Assembly: GCF_014333425.1 (NCBI RefSeq)
Contig: NZ_JACRYT010000003.1
Span: 186,001-250,000, forward strand
Source of the DNA: Zhenpiania hominis
GTDB lineage: Bacteria > Bacillota > Clostridia > Peptostreptococcales > Anaerovoracaceae
Length of the DNA stretch: 64,000 bases
Direction of reading: 5' to 3'
In this document: positions 44,831-52,512 of the stretch, one piece after another
How the letters are laid out: the number at the start of each line of letters is the position of its first letter
Numbering within the stretch: the stretch's first letter is position 1
Position numbers and translations under genes: made by a program
Notes under the pieces: generated by a model
What the model saw: only the letters and a program-made list of their open reading frames with translations
Told to the model about the DNA's origin: nothing
Database searches by the model: none

Positions 44831-44859
44831 TTTACATTCCACTTGCCATATTCTATACT
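44831..44859 (+). promoter_or_regulatory. Promoter of the cassette 1 small gene
   Basis: TTTACA (44831-44836), 17-bp spacer, TATACT (44854-44859); both hexamers and the spacing are identical in cassette 2. Confidence 0.75.
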
Positions 44860-44921
44860 GTAATTGTCAAAAGGGGCCCCGATTGGCAATTGCTCGGGCA
44901 AGCGGGAGAAAGGAGAGCGGA

Positions 44922-45065
44922 ATGGAAGAAATGACAAAAGAAGAAATGCAGCGATTTCTGATAAAAGAAGCGCAAAGAGGCAGCACAGAGATGGAAGCCT
45001 ATCGAAATCTGATGGAAATTCTGGGGATTGAATTTCCAAATGAGAAAAAAGAACCCATTGAGTAA
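44922..45065 (+). CDS. 47-residue cassette protein, variant 1
   Basis: A highly charged helical protein (MEEMTKEEMQRFL.. to ..NEKKEPIE). The same length and same N- and C-terminal pattern (ME.MT...M, KK.P.E) appear in cassette 2 although the middle differs. AAGGAG lies 5-6 nt before the ATG; conserved promoter and terminator frame it, so expression is likely. No known family recognised beyond a resemblance to short hypothetical proteins of gut Clostridia. Confidence 0.7.
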   Translation: MEEMTKEEMQRFLIKEAQRGSTEMEAYRNLMEILGIEFPNEKKEPIE

Positions 45066-45086
45066 TCGCTATTTACATCAAAGTAG

Positions 45087-45114
45087 AAGGAGCGGGCTTG
45101 CCACCGCTCCTTTG
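45087..45114 (+). terminator. Hairpin terminator of the cassette 1 gene
   Basis: AAGGAGCGG and CCGCTCCTT pair around GCTTGCCA. It begins 21 nt after the stop codon and is conserved in cassette 2. Confidence 0.65.
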
Positions 45115-45201
45115 CATAGGGAAACTCCTCGTGGCTTCCCCGCCCCCGCTTTGTGTCCAATTCCATTTTTTTCTCAGACGGGAACAAAAAGTTCGTTTCA
45201 T

Positions 45202-45489
45202 CTAACTTTCTGTCTTATCGAAATTTGTCGGAATAAATCGAATCCGATTGGAGTTGTTCTTTGACAACTCATTTTCAAACCATAATATAAAAGCCAACCA
45301 GAAATGCTTTATTTGAATGTTTTTTTCATCCTCTTTTGCCCATACCGGTATAATGAAGAACATCTCCAATTCGCTTATCATGATAAATGAATCGGAGACA
45401 ATAATCAATGTGTTTGTGGTTCTTGAACGGCGCATTCTGCCCATATTTTTAACCTTGGGTTGAAAACCATTATCCCATAGCTCCCACAT
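45202..45489 (-). CDS. Hypothetical 95-residue protein coupled to the nuclease gene
   Basis: ATG 45489 overlaps the nuclease stop (TAATG). The central part is hydrophobic (TLIIVSDSFIMISELEMFFII, AFILWFENEL) and suggests membrane segments. The last ~16 codons are read from the conserved 3' flank of cassette 1, so its present end was created by the cassette junction. It may be a truncated or fortuitous frame. Confidence 0.35.
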   Translation of the reverse strand: MWELWDNGFQPKVKNMGRMRRSRTTNTLIIVSDSFIMISELEMFFIIPVWAKEDEKNIQIKHFWLAFILWFENELSKNNSNRIRFIPTNFDKTES

Positions 45490-46502
45490 TAACTCCAACT
45501 TTGATTTCTTAGTAATTCTGCAATTTGTTCAACATCCGGAATTTCCTCAGTTCCCAAAAGAGTCGTCAAATCAAATATTCTAGTTCCCATAGAACCTCCC
45601 GATGAAATTTTCTTAAAGTCTGTTTCATAGAATTGTTCAACGAAAAAGTATCTATGTTCTATAGTTCTTAAATCATATCCATGAGAATCACCATCAGCCA
45701 TTGCTTTTGCGATCATCTGCTTGCGTCCCTCTGTTAATTCGCCAAATTCAGGTGTATATTTAATTCCTTCTTCTGTTTCTATAGCAGTAATGCGTGCGCA
45801 TATTTTCCCAATGGCACGTACACTCTTCTGCTTATACAAACCAAGATAATCATGAGCTCTAAAGCCACGTTCAGCATTGTCATAATAAACATTATTATTT
45901 ACGTTAAAATCAAGAGTTGTGCCAGCAAGCTGCATACGTAAATATTTCCAAGAATCAGATACTGGAATCAAACCATCTTTATAGCAGTAATTCAAATAAT
46001 CGTCCAACACATCCTGCATTTCATAATCTCGATCAGCAATAACATCTCTAATCGCATTAGCCATCATTTCAAACGTTGTATTAATGTGGATTACAGGGTA
46101 TGTCTGGCTCTCATTATATTCCTTTAACTGTTTTTCAAAGTCTACCAGTTTTTCTGCTGACATCGGTTCTGAAGCAAGGGTAATCATCACCTTGTTTTTT
46201 TCGTCTCCGAAGGACTTCAAATGTCTCATCAACTGGTCAGAATAAAACCAGTCTGTTAACTTTGTTTCTACTACAATTTTGAATCCTTCCTGTGTAATAG
46301 TCGCATCAGGTATACTTTCCAGGCTCTTTTCCTGCAAAGTAAACACTAGCTCTGGTTCAAAAGAACCAGCAAAATATTCTGATTTTAAAAATCTAAAAAA
46401 CTTATTGGATGAATATGAGTATAAGCGTGACAAAAGCAACATTGTATTTGCTGTAGCCACGTTTTCTTTTTCATGATATCTCTGAAAATAATGTATTTTC
46501 AT
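45489..46502 (-). CDS. PD-(D/E)XK nuclease-like protein
   Basis: 337 residues. IPDATITQEGFKIVVETKL gives the Asp, then Glu-x-Lys of a PD-(D/E)XK nuclease site around residues 65-85, preceded by the helix expected for the fold. The C-terminal two-thirds is unrecognised. AGGAG precedes the ATG and overlaps the stop of the small upstream gene. The operon is driven from the outward promoter of cassette 2. DNA cleavage and a defence role are inferences from the motif and the accessory setting. Confidence 0.65.
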   Translation of the reverse strand: MKIHYFQRYHEKENVATANTMLLLSRLYSYSSNKFFRFLKSEYFAGSFEPELVFTLQEKSLESIPDATITQEGFKIVVETKLTDWFYSDQLMRHLKSFGDEKNKVMITLASEPMSAEKLVDFEKQLKEYNESQTYPVIHINTTFEMMANAIRDVIADRDYEMQDVLDDYLNYCYKDGLIPVSDSWKYLRMQLAGTTLDFNVNNNVYYDNAERGFRAHDYLGLYKQKSVRAIGKICARITAIETEEGIKYTPEFGELTEGRKQMIAKAMADGDSHGYDLRTIEHRYFFVEQFYETDFKKISSGGSMGTRIFDLTTLLGTEEIPDVEQIAELLRNQSWS

Positions 46503-46516
46503 GTTCTATACAACTC

Positions 46517-46717
46517 CTATTCTTCATTTCTCACGTTTAAATCATAGTCCAACTGCCAGAAACCCATATCCAAAATTTTTATCTGCGGATATGTCAAATC
46601 ATATACTTTCATTTTATCCCGTATTAAATCTAGGCTTTCGGAATGCTTCTCATAAAAATCAGCCAACTCCATAACCGACTTGATACTGTATGTTCCTGTC
46701 GCTACATTGCAATTCAT
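46517..46717 (-). CDS. Hypothetical 66-residue protein upstream of the nuclease
   Basis: Sequence pattern ..SVMELADFYEKHSESL.. and ILDMGFWQLDYDLN. No family recognised. It ends 14 nt before the nuclease ATG and its stop overlaps that gene's ribosome site, so the two are an operon. Only a weak GGA precedes its own ATG; the N-terminus may have been replaced at the cassette 2 boundary (46736). Confidence 0.5.
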   Translation of the reverse strand: MNCNVATGTYSIKSVMELADFYEKHSESLDLIRDKMKVYDLTYPQIKILDMGFWQLDYDLNVRNEE

Positions 46718-46743
46718 TTTATATATTTTCCAACTTTAACCTT

Positions 46744-46772
46744 ATTATATCTGCCCCACGCCCATTCGCCAA
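46744..46772 (-). promoter_or_regulatory. Outward promoter at the left end of cassette 2
   Basis: Minus strand: TTGGCG (46767-46772), 17-bp spacer, TATAAT (46744-46749). It faces the 66-residue gene and nuclease. Confidence 0.65.
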
Positions 46773-46859
46773 CTGCCTGTGCTAAATTTTACATTGACTT
46801 TGCGCCAGAGCGAGCTTAAACTGAAAATAAAAAACGCTTTGTGTTTTGCATGGAAATTA

Positions 46860-46888
46860 TTTACATTTTGCTTGCCGTATTCTATACT
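46860..46888 (+). promoter_or_regulatory. Promoter of the cassette 2 small gene
   Basis: TTTACA (46860-46865), 17-bp spacer, TATACT (46883-46888). Confidence 0.75.
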
Positions 46889-46949
46889 GTAATTGTCAAA
46901 AGGGATCCCGATTGGCAATTGCTCGGGCAAGCGGGAGAAAGGAGAATAT

Positions 46950-47093
46950 ATGGAACCGATGACAGATAAACAAATGGAGGTCATTCTAAACTTATTAGCC
47001 GATAAATTTGCGGCCTGTAAAAATATGGAGGATGTTCAACAGGCTATCAAAGAAGTTCGAGAAATGGCAAAAAAAGAAAAACCTGCTGAATAG
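46950..47093 (+). CDS. 47-residue cassette protein, variant 2
   Basis: Begins MEPMTDKQMEVILNLL and ends EMAKKEKPAE; predicted helix-loop-helix (LLADKFAACKN, then MEDVQQAIKEV). Same length as the cassette 1 protein, with matching ends and a different centre. AAAGGAG precedes the ATG. The TDKQ..ILNLL opening recalls short hypothetical proteins common in Lachnospiraceae-type genomes. Function unknown. Confidence 0.7.
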   Translation: MEPMTDKQMEVILNLLADKFAACKNMEDVQQAIKEVREMAKKEKPAE

Positions 47094-47116
47094 TTGATCT
47101 GCGAATTAAAACCAGG

Positions 47117-47140
47117 AGGAGCGGGCTTGCCACTGCTCCT
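47117..47140 (+). terminator. Hairpin terminator of the cassette 2 gene
   Basis: AGGAGCGG and CTGCTCCT (one G-U pair) around the loop GCTTGCCA, 23 nt after the stop. Confidence 0.6.
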
Positions 47141-47496
47141 CTTCAGAATGGAAATGGAACTCCACACGTCTCCCCCATCCCCGCTTTGTGCCCAATTCCA
47201 CTTTTTTCTCAGACGGGAACAAAAAGTTCGTTTCATCTAACTTTCTATCTTGTCGAAATTTGTCGGAATAAATCGAATCCTGTCGGAATTGTTCCAAATA
47301 AATCTCCAATTAAAGCTTCCGTTTCCAAAACAGAAAGAAAATACGGCTAAAATATGTGTCCAGGAAACTCACAGAGCCCTTTGGACACAGAAAAATCAAA
47401 AATATGTGTTCGCTACTCTTTCATCTGGCAAATGGCCACACCGGACATCTGCAAAATAGCTAAGAAGAAATCCAAATAACAAATTCATAACCCCCA

Positions 47497-48384
47497 CTAA
47501 TACGCAATCCTAAAATAATCCAAATACGCCTTATATCGATCCTGCGCGTTCAGGCAGGTATCCGTCAGATAGCCTTTTTCATTATCCCATTCTTTCAAGC
47601 CACGATAGTAAAACAATTTCAGATTATCCTCAATAATGAACGGAACGATATTATATTTCAGACACTCCTTGAACATAATCAATCGGCCCACACGTCCGTT
47701 GCCGTCCTGAAACGGATGGATTCGCTCAAACTTTACATGAAAATCCAGAATATCTTCAAATGTCTTTTCTTCCTTTGCGTTATACGCTGTCAGCAACGCT
47801 TTCATCTTATCGGCAACTTCTTCCGGCAGGACAGTCGCCATACCGCCCACCTCATTAGGCATTTTCTTATAATCCCCCAGTGCAAACCAGTCTTTTCTGG
47901 AATCGCTGGTTCCGCTTTTCAGAGTCAGATGAAGCTCCTTAATAAACTTCTCAGTTAAAGCAGCTTTTGCATGGTCGATGATTTTATCAATACATCGAAA
48001 ATGATTTGCCGTTTCAATCACATCGTCCACATTAAGCACTTCATTTTCCACTCCGATGGTATTGGTTTCAAAAATATATCTGGTCTGATCATGGGTCAGG
48101 CGGCTGCCTTCCATATGGTTCGAGTTATACGTTAAATCAATTTGCGTCTTATGGTAAATGCCGCCGGAATATTTGTTTGATTTCTGTCCCCGCAAAATAT
48201 CCAGCAACGTCAGCTGTTTTTTCCTTTTATTGGAACGCTCCGGTTTTTCAGCGTCTTCCGGAATGTGCCATGTTTTATCAGTAAGAAATGCTCCCTCTAC
48301 ACGCCCTTGAGCGCAATAATTCCTTACACTTCTCGCTGATAGCTTCCACTTTTTCGCTATCTCGTTAACGGAAAGGTATCGCAT
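47497..48384 (-). CDS. Fic-family protein with N-terminal helix-turn-helix (first copy)
   Basis: 295 residues. The N-terminal MerR-like winged helix is YLSVNEIAKKWKLSARSVRNYC. An inhibitory-helix motif SNHMEG precedes the Fic core, matching (S/T)xxxE(G/N). The catalytic loop HPFQDGNGRVGR is intact. Predicted to transfer AMP (or another nucleotide part) to a protein hydroxyl and to be self-inhibited. Preceded by a 250-bp gap with only a TATACT-type -10. A paralogue lies at 49591. Confidence 0.9.
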   Translation of the reverse strand: MRYLSVNEIAKKWKLSARSVRNYCAQGRVEGAFLTDKTWHIPEDAEKPERSNKRKKQLTLLDILRGQKSNKYSGGIYHKTQIDLTYNSNHMEGSRLTHDQTRYIFETNTIGVENEVLNVDDVIETANHFRCIDKIIDHAKAALTEKFIKELHLTLKSGTSDSRKDWFALGDYKKMPNEVGGMATVLPEEVADKMKALLTAYNAKEEKTFEDILDFHVKFERIHPFQDGNGRVGRLIMFKECLKYNIVPFIIEDNLKLFYYRGLKEWDNEKGYLTDTCLNAQDRYKAYLDYFRIAY

Positions 48385-48635
48385 CTAATTTCCTCCGTTT
48401 TACCCACATTCATCCGTACTCTGATTTTCATTACTTTATTAGTATATCACATCATCGGCAATAAAATAATTTTTTCTAACAATTTAATTCAAATTTTTGC
48501 CGCTTCTGAAATCTTCAAACCACAAGCCATAAAAAATTGTTTTATTACACGCTTTGACCAGCCACACCATCCAAAAAAATCCCGAAAGCAGAAAAGGCGA
48601 CGCGTTAACCTCGCACCCCTCTTCAGTCCCATAAA

Positions 48636-49562
48636 TCACGGAATACAATAATCCGACACAATTTCAATCGCTATTTCTTTTGCCACCGTGCTGGATACCT
48701 CCAGCTCCTCTGTCTCTCCAAGACGCACGCAAAAATAGATAGTACCTTCTGTACTTTCCGCAAAGCCTGTGAACCATGCGTCAACGACAACACCATTGTT
48801 TTTTCCCATCCCGGTTTTTCCATATATGGAAAGAGCCGCTCTGTCCTGCTCCGGCACCAGTATAACCTGCTTTAATTGATTCCGCGTTTCCTCTGAATAA
48901 TCTGAGTTTCCGCCAAAAATGCGTTCCATTACCTCAGTCTGTTCTTTTGGGGAAATCCGTAAAGATGATTCAATCCAGAAGCCGGTTAAGGCACGATTGT
49001 TATTGTTTGTATTTAAGCTTCCCTCCCAGTCGGAAATATCACAATTGCCATACTGGAGTTTCTCCAATTCCTTTTGCATCCTATCTTTTCCGATATCATC
49101 TATAACCTGCCTGAAGTACCACACGCAGGAAGTACGAAACGCCTCGCGAAAATCAATATCCTTGTTCCAGTCTTCATTCCAGAATCTTTCGCCACTCCAT
49201 GTCCGGGTGGAATCTTCCGGCAGGATAATTCCATTTTCCAGCGCAATCAGGGAAGAAATAATTTTAAATGTGGAACATGGCGAACTTCTGGTTTCTGCAA
49301 GCTTTTGATTATAGACCGTATACCGTCTGTTAGAAGGATCATATATAACTGCCGTTCCATTCCGTCCATTAAAATATTCTGACCAGTCTGCCTCCACGGT
49401 TTCGATGTCAGCAGAGATTTCGTTCTCTGACTCCACGCTATTACCGCTTTCTGCAGGAGGCTTTTCTTCCGTGCTGTGATTTGCGCAGCCTGTTATCATG
49501 CAGGCCAATATACATACAAACAGCAGGCATATTACTTTAAAATATTTGGTTTTCTTTTTCAT
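48636..49562 (-). CDS. Class D beta-lactamase, predicted lipoprotein
   Basis: 308 residues. A lipobox ITGC puts the acylated Cys at residue 26. All class D landmarks are visible: STFK (nucleophile Ser97), SCV in the SxV position, QYGN and YGKTG. It should hydrolyse beta-lactams outside the membrane; it could also be a BlaR-like sensor fragment, but no membrane peptidase part is present. ATG 49562 is preferred (AAAGGA upstream) over a longer frame that runs into the Fic gene. It is 28 nt downstream of that Fic gene. Confidence 0.87.
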   Translation of the reverse strand: MKKKTKYFKVICLLFVCILACMITGCANHSTEEKPPAESGNSVESENEISADIETVEADWSEYFNGRNGTAVIYDPSNRRYTVYNQKLAETRSSPCSTFKIISSLIALENGIILPEDSTRTWSGERFWNEDWNKDIDFREAFRTSCVWYFRQVIDDIGKDRMQKELEKLQYGNCDISDWEGSLNTNNNNRALTGFWIESSLRISPKEQTEVMERIFGGNSDYSEETRNQLKQVILVPEQDRAALSIYGKTGMGKNNGVVVDAWFTGFAESTEGTIYFCVRLGETEELEVSSTVAKEIAIEIVSDYCIP

Positions 49563-49590
49563 AATGACCAGTTTCCTTTGCTGATTTCTT

Positions 49591-50478
49591 TTACAACATC
49601 GCCAGATAACGGTCCAGCTTCTCACTTACATATCCCGCAAAAAGTTTTTCCATTACGCCCAAATTATGCTTCCCGTAATATTCATCAAAGGCATTATAAT
49701 ACGCAATTCGATCTGTAAATTTAATATCAATTGGTGGATATCCTGCTTTCATCAATTCCAGATTCACAAGCAGCCTGCCCGTACGGCCGTTTCCATCTAT
49801 AAACGGATGAATTCCTTCAAATTCGATATGAAACTGCGCAAGCCTGGGAATTATATGCTCGGTACTGTTTTTATAAGCTTCCAGCAACTGTTCCATCTTC
49901 GGTTGGATGAGATAAGGCTGAACCGGTTCATGCTTGGCTCCCATGATTCTTACCGGAACCCTTCTGTAAACCCCGCGGTCCTCTTCTTTATCCGCCAGTA
50001 CCAAATAATGAATCTGTTTTATCACACGCTCTGATAATGGCGCCTGTTCCTTTACCTGATCCCGTACAAAATAAAAGGCATCCTTATGTCCGACCGCCTC
50101 CATATGATCTTTCAGAGGCTTTTGATCAATCGTAAGACCACGTAGCACCATATCTGTCTCCCGCAAGGTCAGCGTATTTCCTTCAATCGCATTGGAATTA
50201 TAGGTGAATTCCACCACAAATTCCTCTGTCAGACGCGCTATCTCTCCTTCGGTCAACGGGCGCCTGGTGTCTAATTCTGTTTTCTTTCTGTCAATCATCT
50301 CTAACAGACTTTCCGCAGAGCGGTATCGTCCATCCTTCGGTTTCTTTGCATTTTCCGGGATCTTCCAACTACGTCCCTCACGGATAACATCTGGAATTTT
50401 CCCTTCCGCACATAAGATTCGCACTCTTCTATCTGAAATTCCCCACTTCTCCGCAGCCTGCTTCACTGATATATACAT
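49591..50478 (-). CDS. Fic-family protein with N-terminal helix-turn-helix (second copy)
   Basis: 295 residues, same architecture as the copy at 47497. YISVKQAAEKWGISDRRVRILC forms the DNA-binding helix-turn-helix, SNAIEG the inhibitory motif and HPFIDGNGRTGR the Fic loop. Three copies of a 13-bp repeat sit just upstream of its start, a probable binding site for its own DNA-binding domain. AAGGAGG precedes the ATG. Confidence 0.9.
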   Translation of the reverse strand: MYISVKQAAEKWGISDRRVRILCAEGKIPDVIREGRSWKIPENAKKPKDGRYRSAESLLEMIDRKKTELDTRRPLTEGEIARLTEEFVVEFTYNSNAIEGNTLTLRETDMVLRGLTIDQKPLKDHMEAVGHKDAFYFVRDQVKEQAPLSERVIKQIHYLVLADKEEDRGVYRRVPVRIMGAKHEPVQPYLIQPKMEQLLEAYKNSTEHIIPRLAQFHIEFEGIHPFIDGNGRTGRLLVNLELMKAGYPPIDIKFTDRIAYYNAFDEYYGKHNLGVMEKLFAGYVSEKLDRYLAML

Positions 50479-50510
50479 AAGCTTTCCTCCTTGCTCAAAT
50501 AGTACTATAT

Positions 50511-50565
50511 TATCGGAACAATAGCAACGCTATCGGAATAATATTTTACGCTTATCGGAACAATA
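50511..50565 (-). promoter_or_regulatory. Three direct 13-bp repeats upstream of the Fic gene
   Basis: TATCGGAACAATA at 50511-50523 and 50553-50565, with TATCGGAATAATA at 50531-50543. Start-to-start spacing is 20 and 22 bp, about two helical turns, so the sites face one side of the DNA. They lie 33-87 bp before the Fic ATG. Confidence 0.7.
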
Positions 50566-50612
50566 CAAAACGATCCGGAAAATAGCATCGCTTCTCCCGG
50601 ATCGCCGCAATT

Positions 50613-50993
50613 TCATTTGCGCCAGAACGTAGAACACTCCGCCTTATCAATTCGATTAAAATTAATAATTTTTTCGAGCAATCGAAAATCCACCGTATCC
50701 TCCCAACCAATTCGGAAAAGATTTTTACTTTGTGTATATCCCGCTTCCTTGATTTCATTTGAAAACCGCTTTATTCCTTTTGCCTCTGGAGAAACAGAAA
50801 AATGCTTCTTCGCGGCGCTAAATCCGATGATAAACGTATTGTGTTCCAAAAATACAGGCTGATTCCACATTGTCTTATATTCCAACTCAGGAAAATTCTG
50901 CATGATCCAGTCAAAGATCTGACGCAGATGCTTTCGATGCGTTTCATTCTTAATCGTTGACAGATATTTCTCCATTTCTTCCACAGCCGTCAC
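50613..50993 (-). CDS. DUF1801/YdhG-like protein
   Basis: 126 residues with the DUF1801 pattern: YKTMWNQPVFLEHNTFIIGFSAAKKHFSV, then LFRIGWEDTVDFRLLEKII. The Bacillus member YdhG has been described as a frataxin-like iron chaperone. It stands alone between the Fic gene and the aminopeptidase. Confidence 0.85.
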   Translation of the reverse strand: MTAVEEMEKYLSTIKNETHRKHLRQIFDWIMQNFPELEYKTMWNQPVFLEHNTFIIGFSAAKKHFSVSPEAKGIKRFSNEIKEAGYTQSKNLFRIGWEDTVDFRLLEKIINFNRIDKAECSTFWRK

Positions 50994-51067
50994 TCCTTTA
51001 CCAGATTGTTACTTTATTCTCTCCAGATTAGGATACAACATTCTTCACCTATATACCATAAAAAACT

Positions 51068-51240
51068 GCAGAAGCATCGAGAAAACAGGCTTGCCACTGC
51101 TCCTCTTCAGAATGAGAATTCCACACGATGTCCCCCGCATTGTGTCCAAGGAAAATCGCAAGGTCCTTTGGCCACAGAAAAATGGAAAAAATGTATCCGC
51201 AGTCCTTTCATCTGGAAAAAGGTCACACTAAACACCAGAC
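51068..51240 (+). repeat. Degenerate 3' remnant of the small-ORF cassette
   Basis: GGCTTGCCACTGCTCCTCTTC (about 51079-51099) matches the terminator loop and right arm of cassette 2, followed by shortened 3' flank. From about 51150 (TTTGGCCACAGAAAAAT, CTTTCATCTGG) it matches 47374-47440. Promoter and gene parts are absent. It fills most of the 365-bp gap before the aminopeptidase. Confidence 0.6.
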
Positions 51241-51358
51241 CCAGCTTCCGGCGCGCTGGTTATAACTGCCTATCCCCTGCCGACAAAAAAGCCCCCCTTT
51301 TAAAGCGGCCTCCTTTCGGTTATAATAATTACCATCAAACAAACTTGGGAGGTAAATT

Positions 51359-52468
51359 ATGGATACCAGAATCAAAAAACTGTCCGACCTGCTGGTCCGC
51401 TACTCCTGCGACCTGCAGAAAGGCGAAAAAATACTCATCAGCTACGAAGGAGCATGCTGCAAACCTCTGATCCGCCAGATCATCAAAGACGTCTACGCCT
51501 GCGGCGGCTTCCCCTATGTAGAAATCCGTGATTCCGCCATCAGCCGGGAAATCATGCTGGGCTGCGAGGAAGAACAGATTCAGTTTATGAATGAATACCA
51601 GCTTGCCCAGATGAAAGGGATGCAGGCCTACATCGCGGTCCGGGCCGGTGACAATACATCGGAGCTTTCGGACGTGCCTTCGGAAAAGCTGAATATGTAC
51701 AGCCTGCTGACCCGTCCGACCCTGGATTACCGGGTAAACGAAACAAAATGGGTGGTTCTCCGCTATCCCAACAGCTCCATGGCCCAGCTGGCGAACACCA
51801 GCCTGGAAGCCTTTGAGGATTTTTACTTTGACGTCTGCACCCTGGACTATCGGAAAATGGGAAATGCCATGGACGCGCTGGTGGAACGGATGGAAAAGAC
51901 CGACAAAGTGCAGATCAAAGGCCCTGGCACGGATCTGACCTTCTCCATCAAGGGAATGCCGGCAGTCAAATGCTGCGGAGAGCGGAACATTCCGGACGGA
52001 GAAGTCTATACTGCGCCGGTAAAAAACTCCATGAACGGAATCATTTCCTATAACACTCCGTCTGAAGAGCAGGGCTTTACCTTTGAGAACATTGTCTTTG
52101 AAGTAAAAGACGGAAAAATCGTAAAAGCCTCCGCCAACAATGACGAACGCATCAACAAACTGCTGGACACCGACGAAGGGTCCCGTTACTTCGGCGAATT
52201 CGCTCTGGGTGTAAATCCTTATATCCTGCATCCTATGAAAGATACCCTCTTTGACGAGAAGATTGCCGGAAGCTTCCACCTGACGCCGGGAGCATCCTAC
52301 GAGGACGCCTTTAACGGCAATAAATCCGCAGTTCACTGGGATCTGGTCATGATTCAGCGTCCGGAATACGGCGGCGGTGAAATCTACTTTGACGATGTGC
52401 TTATCCGCAAAGACGGACGGTTCGTCATCCCCCAGCTGGAATGCCTGAACCCGGAAAATCTGAAATAA
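51359..52468 (+). CDS. M29-family metalloaminopeptidase
   Basis: 369 residues of the AmpS/PepT2 group. Metal ligands are expected in NIPDGEVY (Glu), RYFGEFALG (Glu), GSFHLTPG (His) and SAVHWDLV (His-x-Asp). A cytoplasmic dinuclear aminopeptidase releasing N-terminal residues. TATAAT at about 51321 and GGGAGGT before the ATG suggest a single-gene unit. Confidence 0.93.
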   Translation: MDTRIKKLSDLLVRYSCDLQKGEKILISYEGACCKPLIRQIIKDVYACGGFPYVEIRDSAISREIMLGCEEEQIQFMNEYQLAQMKGMQAYIAVRAGDNTSELSDVPSEKLNMYSLLTRPTLDYRVNETKWVVLRYPNSSMAQLANTSLEAFEDFYFDVCTLDYRKMGNAMDALVERMEKTDKVQIKGPGTDLTFSIKGMPAVKCCGERNIPDGEVYTAPVKNSMNGIISYNTPSEEQGFTFENIVFEVKDGKIVKASANNDERINKLLDTDEGSRYFGEFALGVNPYILHPMKDTLFDEKIAGSFHLTPGASYEDAFNGNKSAVHWDLVMIQRPEYGGGEIYFDDVLIRKDGRFVIPQLECLNPENLK

Positions 52469-52512
52469 TCCTGCAGATCCCGTAATTCTGCGAAAGCGCG
52501 AAAAATCCCGGG

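Larger units (their letters stand above)
44705..45257. repeat. Small-ORF cassette, copy 1
   Basis: About 553 bp with near-identical flanks to 46736-47295. Order: outward minus-strand promoter, plus-strand promoter, hairpin leader (CCCGA..TCGGG), AAGGAG, 47-codon gene, terminator hairpin and a conserved 3' stretch with GACGGGAACAAAAAGTTCG. The flanks are more alike between copies than the coding part. Confidence 0.8.
46736..47295. repeat. Small-ORF cassette, copy 2
   Basis: About 560 bp, same layout and orientation as 44705-45257. Similarity on the right continues to about 47455 into sequence that matches the remnant at 51068-51240 but not cassette 1. Confidence 0.8.

Noticed and set aside
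51335..52336. Minus-strand 333-codon open frame opposite the M29 aminopeptidase
   Set aside because: Low-complexity His/Phe/Val/Gly composition typical of a complement frame; the plus-strand gene has clear metal ligands and a ribosome site.
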